Shown one piece after another: positions 59,361-64,000 of a stretch of DNA of 64,000 nucleotides. The notes beneath the pieces are model-generated. The model saw only the letters and a list, made by a program, of their open reading frames with translations, made no database searches and was not told where the DNA came from. The position numbers and the translations under genes were made by a program. The DNA is from Gaiella sp038230035 (GTDB lineage: Bacteria; Actinomycetota; Thermoleophilia; Gaiellales; Gaiellaceae). The first letter of the stretch is position 1. Each line of letters begins with the position of its first letter. The stretch is from contig JBBRNX010000009.1 of assembly GCA_038230035.1 (NCBI GenBank), positions 1 to 64,000 of the forward strand, read 5' to 3'.

Positions 59361-60302
59361 TCAGCTGAAGATCGCGAGCGGCAGCAGCGCGCTCACGACG
59401 TACTGACCGGCATCGACGATCTCCGAGATCTTCAGGTCGACGCAGAGGCTCGACAGCACGTACGCATCCTCCGGCGTGAGGTCGTAGCGGTCACCGAGCT
59501 GCACGATCATCGCCCGTACGGCGTCCTGCGCGGCCACGTAGAGATCGGGGCCGACACCTGTCGTGCCGTAGAAACCCGCGCCGTCGACCCGTCGCGTCAG
59601 CGCGCCGGACGTCTGGAACTGCGGTGCTGGAATCGTCTTCCCCTTCTGGAGCGTGAAGCGCAGGGTCGCGCCCATCGGGGTCTCGATCCCGGTGACGCAG
59701 ACCTCGCCGTCGCCCTGCGCTGCGTGGGCATCACCGCAGCTGAATAGCGCACCCTCGACTTGCACCGGCAGGCACAGCGTCGTCCCGCGAACGAGCTGGC
59801 GCGTGTCCATGTTGCCGCCGAACGTTCCGGGCGGCATGACGGGCTGCTCGCTCGCGCCTGCCGGGCAGACACCCATCGTGCCGAGGAACGGCTCGATCGG
59901 GATCGCGATGTCGTCGCGCAGGTACGTCACGTCGCCGCGGGTGAGGTCGAAGATACGGAGATGCGGATCCGTAAAGTCATCGGGAAGCAACCCGAGGCCG
60001 GGGATGATGGCGGCCCAACCCCAGTCTCGGGTTCTCAAGTCGAGTATCTCCACGGCGAGCGTGTCCCCCGGTGCCGCGCCTTCGACGTAGATCGGCCCGG
60101 CGAGTGGGTAGTAGCGGGCCGCGTCGACAGTCGCAAGAGCAGCTGCGTTCGATTCCGGCGTGATCTGGTTGTCGCTGACTTCACGCGTCTCGAGCGTGAC
60201 CGTGTCGCCGCTCTCGATCATCAGAGCCGGCTCGTGGCCGACGTCCCAGGTGAAATGCACGAGCTCCGGCGCGAGCTCGTGCGTCGCGTCAGACAGCGTC
60301 AC
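59361..60302 (-). CDS. fmdA: Acetamidase/formamidase family protein
   Basis: A 313-residue cytoplasmic amidase that hydrolyses formamide, acetamide or related amides. The family start HFTWDVGHEPALMIESGDTV is followed by GPIYVEGAAPGDTLAVEI, MPPGTFGGNMDTRQL, and GALFSCGDAHAAQGDGEVC. The C-terminal DAYVLSSLCVDLKISEIVDA is also diagnostic. It overlaps the upstream aldo/keto reductase gene by 14 bases, indicating co-transcription and coupling. Formamidase activity would release formate that can join C1 metabolism. Confidence 0.9.
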   Translation of the reverse strand: MTLSDATHELAPELVHFTWDVGHEPALMIESGDTVTLETREVSDNQITPESNAAALATVDAARYYPLAGPIYVEGAAPGDTLAVEILDLRTRDWGWAAIIPGLGLLPDDFTDPHLRIFDLTRGDVTYLRDDIAIPIEPFLGTMGVCPAGASEQPVMPPGTFGGNMDTRQLVRGTTLCLPVQVEGALFSCGDAHAAQGDGEVCVTGIETPMGATLRFTLQKGKTIPAPQFQTSGALTRRVDGAGFYGTTGVGPDLYVAAQDAVRAMIVQLGDRYDLTPEDAYVLSSLCVDLKISEIVDAGQYVVSALLPLAIFS

Positions 60303-61317
60303 TCGATTTCTTCCAAAGGTTCAGCGCCCCATCGGTGGCGTAGCGGTCGATCTCGTCGAGCTCGTCCGATGTGAAGTTGAGGCGCGAAAGCGCGCCGACG
60401 TTCGCCTCCAGCTGGGCGACGCTGGAAGCACCGGCGAGCGTCGAGGTCATCCGCGAGTCCCGCAGCGTCCACGCGAGCGCGAGCTGCGCGAGGCTTTGGC
60501 CGCGTCCTTGCGCGATCTCGTTCAGCGCGCGGATCTTCGCGAGCGTCTCGTCCGTGAGTAGCTCCGGCGAGAGCGACCCTGGCCTGCTGGCGCGCGATCC
60601 CTCCGGGATCCCGTCGAGGTAGCGATCGGTCAGCATCCCCTGCGCGAGCGGTGAGAAGCCGATGCAGCCGACACCGAGCTCACCGAGCGCGTCGAGCAGC
60701 TCCGGCTCGATCCAGCGGTTCAGCATCGAGTACGACGGCTGGTGGATGACGAGCGGCGTGCCGAGCCCGCGCAGGATCGCAGCAGCCTCGCGGGTCATCT
60801 CCGCGGAGTACGACGAGATCCCGACGTACAGCGCCTTCCCCTGCCGCACGACGGTGTCGAGCGCGCCCATCGTCTCCTCGAGCGGCGTGTCCGGGTCGAA
60901 ACGGTGCGAGTAGAAGATGTCGACGTAGTCGAGCCCCATCCGCGCGAGGCTTTGGTCGAGGCTCGCGATCAGGTACTTACGCGACCCCCACTCGCCATAC
61001 GGACCTGGCCACATGTCGTACCCGGCCTTCGTCGAGACGATCAGCTCGTCCCGGTACGGCCCAAGGTCTTCACGCAGCAGGCGGCCGAAGTTCTCCTCTG
61101 CCGAGCCGTACGGCGGGCCGTAGTTGTTCGCGAGATCGAAATGCGTGATGCCGAGATCGAATGCCCGCCGGACGATCGCGCGGCACGTCTCGAACTCGAC
61201 CTCGTTCCCGAAGTTCTGCCACAGACCAAGCGTCAGCGCGGGCAGCTGGAGGCCGCTCCGCCCGCTGCGCCGGTAGGGCATGCTGGCGTAGCGGTCGTCG
61301 GCTGCGACGTAGCTCAT
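60289..61317 (-). CDS. Aldo/keto reductase (YghZ/GPR-like)
   Basis: A 342-residue aldo/keto reductase of the L-glyceraldehyde-3-phosphate reductase-like (AKR14/YghZ) group. Characteristic stretches are PALTLGLWQNFGNEVEFE, FDLANNYGPPYGSAEENFG (catalytic Asp, Tyr), IVSTKAGYDMWPGPYGEWGS (Lys) and FYSHRFDPDTPLEETM (His). SYSMLNRWIEPELLDALGELGVG is also typical. It begins at ATG 61317, or a nearby Met, and overlaps the amidase gene downstream. Confidence 0.92.
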   Translation of the reverse strand: MSYVAADDRYASMPYRRSGRSGLQLPALTLGLWQNFGNEVEFETCRAIVRRAFDLGITHFDLANNYGPPYGSAEENFGRLLREDLGPYRDELIVSTKAGYDMWPGPYGEWGSRKYLIASLDQSLARMGLDYVDIFYSHRFDPDTPLEETMGALDTVVRQGKALYVGISSYSAEMTREAAAILRGLGTPLVIHQPSYSMLNRWIEPELLDALGELGVGCIGFSPLAQGMLTDRYLDGIPEGSRASRPGSLSPELLTDETLAKIRALNEIAQGRGQSLAQLALAWTLRDSRMTSTLAGASSVAQLEANVGALSRLNFTSDELDEIDRYATDGALNLWKKSSDAV

Positions 61318-61394
61318 GCAGGCGAGACTAGCGCGAGCCGGCTTCCGTACGAGTTCCTAACGGTCTGCTCACGGTCACGAACTAGCGTGGCGGC

Positions 61395-63188
61395 GTGATT
61401 CGCACGCTTGCCGTTCTGGCCGTCGTCGCAGCTGGGTTGACCGCCGCCGTCACCGCCTCGTCTGCGCCCCAGCGACGCACCGACGCGTGCGGCGTGGCCG
61501 ACGCGGCGCCGCTCTGGGTCGACTACGGCGAAGGCCCAGTCAAGCCCGATACGCGCAAGGTGCTGGCCCGCCCGGGTGTCGTCGTCGCGACGAGCGGAAC
61601 GGCGATCCCCGCCTACTTCCGCAAGCAGGGCGCTACGACGACGTACATGGTGCTCGGCCTGCCGAAGCTCGTCGGGCAGCCATCGGCTCCCGCCGACCCC
61701 ACGACTATGCCGGCCGTCGCCGACGCGCTCTATACGAAGGCAGCAGCCTCGAGCGCGTGTGCGACACCTTGGATCACGCTCAACGAGCTGTTCGGATCGT
61801 CGCTCCCGACACCGTGGTCGACCACGAACGCGACATACCGCGCCAACATCCTCGCCCTGATGCAGGGTCTTGCAGCGCACGGCGCACATCCGTTGCTCTT
61901 CGTCAACGGCAGCCCGAGCTTTGCCGGCGACGCCGCGTCGTGGTGGCAGCAGATCGGCCAGGCCGGCTCGATCGCATACGAGGCGTACTTCGACGCGCGC
62001 AAGATCTCGACGCTCGGCTCTCTCCTCGGGAACCGCCGCGTTCGCCTCGGGATGCGCAAGGCGCTCGCGCCCTTCCTTGCGGTCGGCATCCCGCCGGCAC
62101 GACTCGGGCTCGTGCTCGGCTTCCATTCGGGACTGATCGCGGGCGCCGGCGGACGCCAGGGTCTGCAGCCGCGCGAGGCGTGGCTCCGTGTCGTCAAGTG
62201 GCAGACGCTTGCCGCCCGCCAGGTCGCGGCGGACCTGCACCTCGGCTCGGTCTGGGCCTGGGGTTGGGGCACGTTCGGTGCGGGAAGCGTCGACGCAGAC
62301 AAGCCCGCAGCCGCCTGCGTCTCTCTGTGGGCGCGCAACCAGACATTGTGCGACGCGCCGGCCGTCGGAGGCGCCGGGTTCAACGTCTCCCTGACCGAGG
62401 GGCAGATCGTGCTGCCACGCGGTGTTGCCTGCAATCTCTACCACTCGCGCCGGATCCTCTCGACCGACATCACCCGGCTCGCAGCGTTCACCGGCGATCG
62501 AGGCTCGGCCCTCGACACGCTGTTCGGACGCATCGTCTTTCGCTCGCGGCTGCAGGTCGGCAACGACCAGGTGCTCGCGGTCGAGCAGCAGTCGATCGAT
62601 CGCGATTTCGGTGGTGACCGCAACGCCTATCTGGCTGCTCTCACCCAAGTCCATGCGACGCTCGCGTCCGCACGCAACCTCATCCGTGACGAGCTGAAGC
62701 GACGTTCGATCCCGGCGATCCTCGCCGCGGCCGGCAGCATTCAAACCCCGTATGACTGGCAGGCCGGCATCCTGACCGGGGAGGCGCGCACGATGATCTG
62801 CCTCCGCGACGAGCTTCCCGGTGGCGGCGACATCCGAGTCGACGACAACCGCTATGTCCCGATCGTCCCCCTTCTCGCAAAGCTGCCGTTCTTGTTCGAC
62901 GACACCACTCCGCCGGCTGCGCCGTTGGCAAGCGCAGCCCCCGCCGGCAAGACCGTCCAACTCATGTGGCGCGCCCCGATCGACGCAGACGTCGCCGGCT
63001 TCGAGGTCTTCCGCGCGAAGGCACCGGGCGGGCCGTACACCATGCTCAACGCGAGACTCGTCATCCTCGAGAGCTTCACCGACGCAACCGCCCCGCCCGG
63101 CATTCCGTCGTATTACGTCATCCGCGCGGTGGACACCTCGGGCAACGAGAGCGGCCCCTCACCCGAGCTGTCCGCGACGCCGAGCTAG
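61395..63188 (+). CDS. Secreted protein with C-terminal fibronectin type III domain
   Basis: A 597-residue exported protein with a signal peptide (IRTLAVLAVVAAGLTAAVTASSA). The ~480-residue central part has no recognised family; PLWVDYGEGPVKPDTRKVLAR, VWAWGWGTFGAGSVDAD and aromatic/Gly-rich stretches suggest a TIM-barrel-like glycoside or similar enzyme fold. Residues about 515-597 are a fibronectin type III domain (PPAAPLASAAPAGKTVQLMW, YYVIRAVDTSGNESGPSP). It is probably a cell-surface or secreted enzyme. It is followed by a convergent cupin gene whose stop overlaps by four bases. Confidence 0.75.
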   Translation: MIRTLAVLAVVAAGLTAAVTASSAPQRRTDACGVADAAPLWVDYGEGPVKPDTRKVLARPGVVVATSGTAIPAYFRKQGATTTYMVLGLPKLVGQPSAPADPTTMPAVADALYTKAAASSACATPWITLNELFGSSLPTPWSTTNATYRANILALMQGLAAHGAHPLLFVNGSPSFAGDAASWWQQIGQAGSIAYEAYFDARKISTLGSLLGNRRVRLGMRKALAPFLAVGIPPARLGLVLGFHSGLIAGAGGRQGLQPREAWLRVVKWQTLAARQVAADLHLGSVWAWGWGTFGAGSVDADKPAAACVSLWARNQTLCDAPAVGGAGFNVSLTEGQIVLPRGVACNLYHSRRILSTDITRLAAFTGDRGSALDTLFGRIVFRSRLQVGNDQVLAVEQQSIDRDFGGDRNAYLAALTQVHATLASARNLIRDELKRRSIPAILAAAGSIQTPYDWQAGILTGEARTMICLRDELPGGGDIRVDDNRYVPIVPLLAKLPFLFDDTTPPAAPLASAAPAGKTVQLMWRAPIDADVAGFEVFRAKAPGGPYTMLNARLVILESFTDATAPPGIPSYYVIRAVDTSGNESGPSPELSATPS

Positions 63189-63532
63189 CCGCGCAGGTAG
63201 GCGTCGTCGCCGCGCACCCAGTCCTCGCGCACCGGCGAGAAGACGTCGAGCGCGATCGAATCCTCGAGGGCCTCGATCTCGTGCGGCACGTTTCCTGGAA
63301 TCAGCACCGTCGAACCGGCCGAGACGATCTGCTCCTCGTCACCGATGACGAAGCGAAGGCGCCCTTCGAGCACATTCGTGACCTGTTCGTTCGGATGCTC
63401 GTGGCGCGGTACGAAAGCGCCCTGCGCGAGGATGATCCGCGCAACCGTCATCGTCGCCGTGTGGGCCATCTGCCGCCCGACGAGCGGATTGAGCTGCTCG
63501 ACCGGCCAATCGCTCCAAGCGTGGACATCCAT
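63185..63532 (-). CDS. Cupin domain-containing protein
   Basis: A 115-residue single-domain cupin. The first metal motif is FVPRHEHPNEQVTNVLEGRLRF (two His, Glu) and the second is VLIPGNVPHEIEALEDSIAL. EQLNPLVGRQMAHTATMTV is a typical N-terminal segment of this small cupin group, supporting ATG 63532. It may be a sugar- or metabolite-modifying enzyme or a binding protein. Its start lies within the 3' end of the upstream membrane-protein gene. Confidence 0.88.
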   Translation of the reverse strand: MDVHAWSDWPVEQLNPLVGRQMAHTATMTVARIILAQGAFVPRHEHPNEQVTNVLEGRLRFVIGDEEQIVSAGSTVLIPGNVPHEIEALEDSIALDVFSPVREDWVRGDDAYLRG

Positions 63533-64000
63533 ACGCTGATCCTAAACCTCGCCGGGATCGACTCCAGCGGGTCGGGACGAAAACGCGCGAGAACGCGAGC
63601 GGCAACGCAACCGACCAGCACGACTGACCCGTCGATGACCGCGTAGCCGGCCGCGATAGCCGACGGTGGGTTACCGGACGAAATATGCGTCCATGGCGCG
63701 TGCGCCGCCCAAGCCCAATCCCCGGCCCAGGTTCCCACCACCTCGATCGTCATCGTGGCGACCCAGATCGCCGCGAACAGGTCGCCGCGCCCAGAGAACA
63801 GAATGCACCACGCGAAGAGCGGCAGCAGAAGCAGCCCTTGGACATCGAGCCGCCCCGTCAGCGGCTGGAGCACCGTGACGCCCGCGACCGTCCACATCGT
63901 GCAGACCGCAAGCACCGTATGGCGCACACGCCGGCCGTGTCGCTGCACCACGGGCAGCGTTGCGGCGGTGATCCCGAAGAGATAGACGAGTGCGTGCCCG
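63448..64000 (-). CDS. Membrane protein, partial (cut by right edge)
   Basis: A minus-strand frame that is open to the right edge, with at least four hydrophobic helices (HALVYLFGITAATLPVV, TVLAVCTMWTVAGVTVL, GLLLLPLFAWCILFSG, LFAAIWVATMTIEVVGTWAG). It carries APWTHISSGNPPSAIAAGYAVIDG. The last ~28 residues overlap the cupin start out of frame and are not protein-like, so the 3' end may be a frameshift or a different stop. The 5' end is beyond the window. No family is assigned. Confidence 0.6.
   Translation of the reverse strand, partial: GHALVYLFGITAATLPVVQRHGRRVRHTVLAVCTMWTVAGVTVLQPLTGRLDVQGLLLLPLFAWCILFSGRGDLFAAIWVATMTIEVVGTWAGDWAWAAHAPWTHISSGNPPSAIAAGYAVIDGSVVLVGCVAARVLARFRPDPLESIPARFRISVWMSTLGAIGRSSSSIRSSGGRWPTRRR

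Noticed and set aside
61314..62960. 548-residue minus-strand frame opposite the FN3 protein gene
   Set aside because: The plus-strand frame has a signal peptide and an FN3 domain; the minus frame is compositionally biased antisense.

Overview
The window is GC-rich chromosomal DNA with dense, short-spaced genes, many GTG/TTG starts and many 4-bp start/stop overlaps. Gene content (class II NrdJ, eukaryote-like GSII, GDPD, DUF5666 with an ECF-type sigma factor, non-pyrrolysine MttB family, CoxLMS-type hydroxylase, PHP protein) fits a soil or sediment actinobacterium, most likely Thermoleophilia (Gaiellales/Solirubrobacterales-like). The taxonomic call is an inference from gene content; no rRNA lies in the window.

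Layout. 1-3.9 kb: a truncated small membrane-anchored protein, PlsC-type acyltransferase, a peroxiredoxin-like gene with an in-frame TGA exactly at the catalytic Cys position and a hairpin just after it (candidate selenoprotein), dienelactone hydrolase, a zincin, RNase H. 4.1-6.3 kb: remnant of an integrative element (frameshifted tyrosine integrase, HTH protein, direct repeats) beside tRNA-Thr(CGT). 6.3-9.2 kb: glpD-glpK. 9.3-21.0 kb: a glycine-betaine-type ABC transporter (ATPase, double-length permease, binding protein) divergent from an IclR regulator that leads a tightly overlapping operon: corrinoid protein, MetV, MetF, methyl-THF methyltransferase, corrinoid-reactivating ferredoxin/ASKHA protein, DUF1638 protein and an MttB/MtgB-family methyltransferase. 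21-28.5 kb: polytopic membrane protein, CBS protein, secreted protein, molybdenum hydroxylase LMS, GSII preceded by a likely attenuator. 28.5-38.9 kb: choline-dehydrogenase-like GMC oxidoreductase, EamA transporter, HAD/APH-kinase/GDPD gene trio, a polyamine-type (PotABCD) ABC transporter, PHP protein. 38.9-50.4 kb: sigma factor with a membrane segment and long Ser/Gly tail overlapping a DUF5666 gene, holB-tmk, epimerase, LytR_C protein, O-antigen-ligase/TPR protein, nrdJ. 50.4-64 kb: accessory genes including an McrA-like HNH endonuclease, AraC/DinB and LysR regulators, MOSC, two aldo/keto reductases, GFA protein, DHA2 MFS exporter, a decayed glycosyltransferase, a frameshifted methyltransferase, acetamidase/formamidase, an FN3-tailed secreted protein, a cupin, and a membrane protein cut by the right edge.

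Theme. Several clusters can be joined into one route: GDPD would release choline (or another head group) and glycerol-3-phosphate; GlpD/GlpK handle glycerol/G3P; the BetA-like enzyme would oxidise choline towards betaine; the OpuA-type system would import betaine; the MtgB-like methyltransferase, corrinoid protein and methyl-THF methyltransferase would move a methyl group to THF, and MetF/MetV could oxidise it to methylene-THF, feeding C1 metabolism. The individual families are recognised from sequence; the linked pathway and the betaine substrate are inferences.
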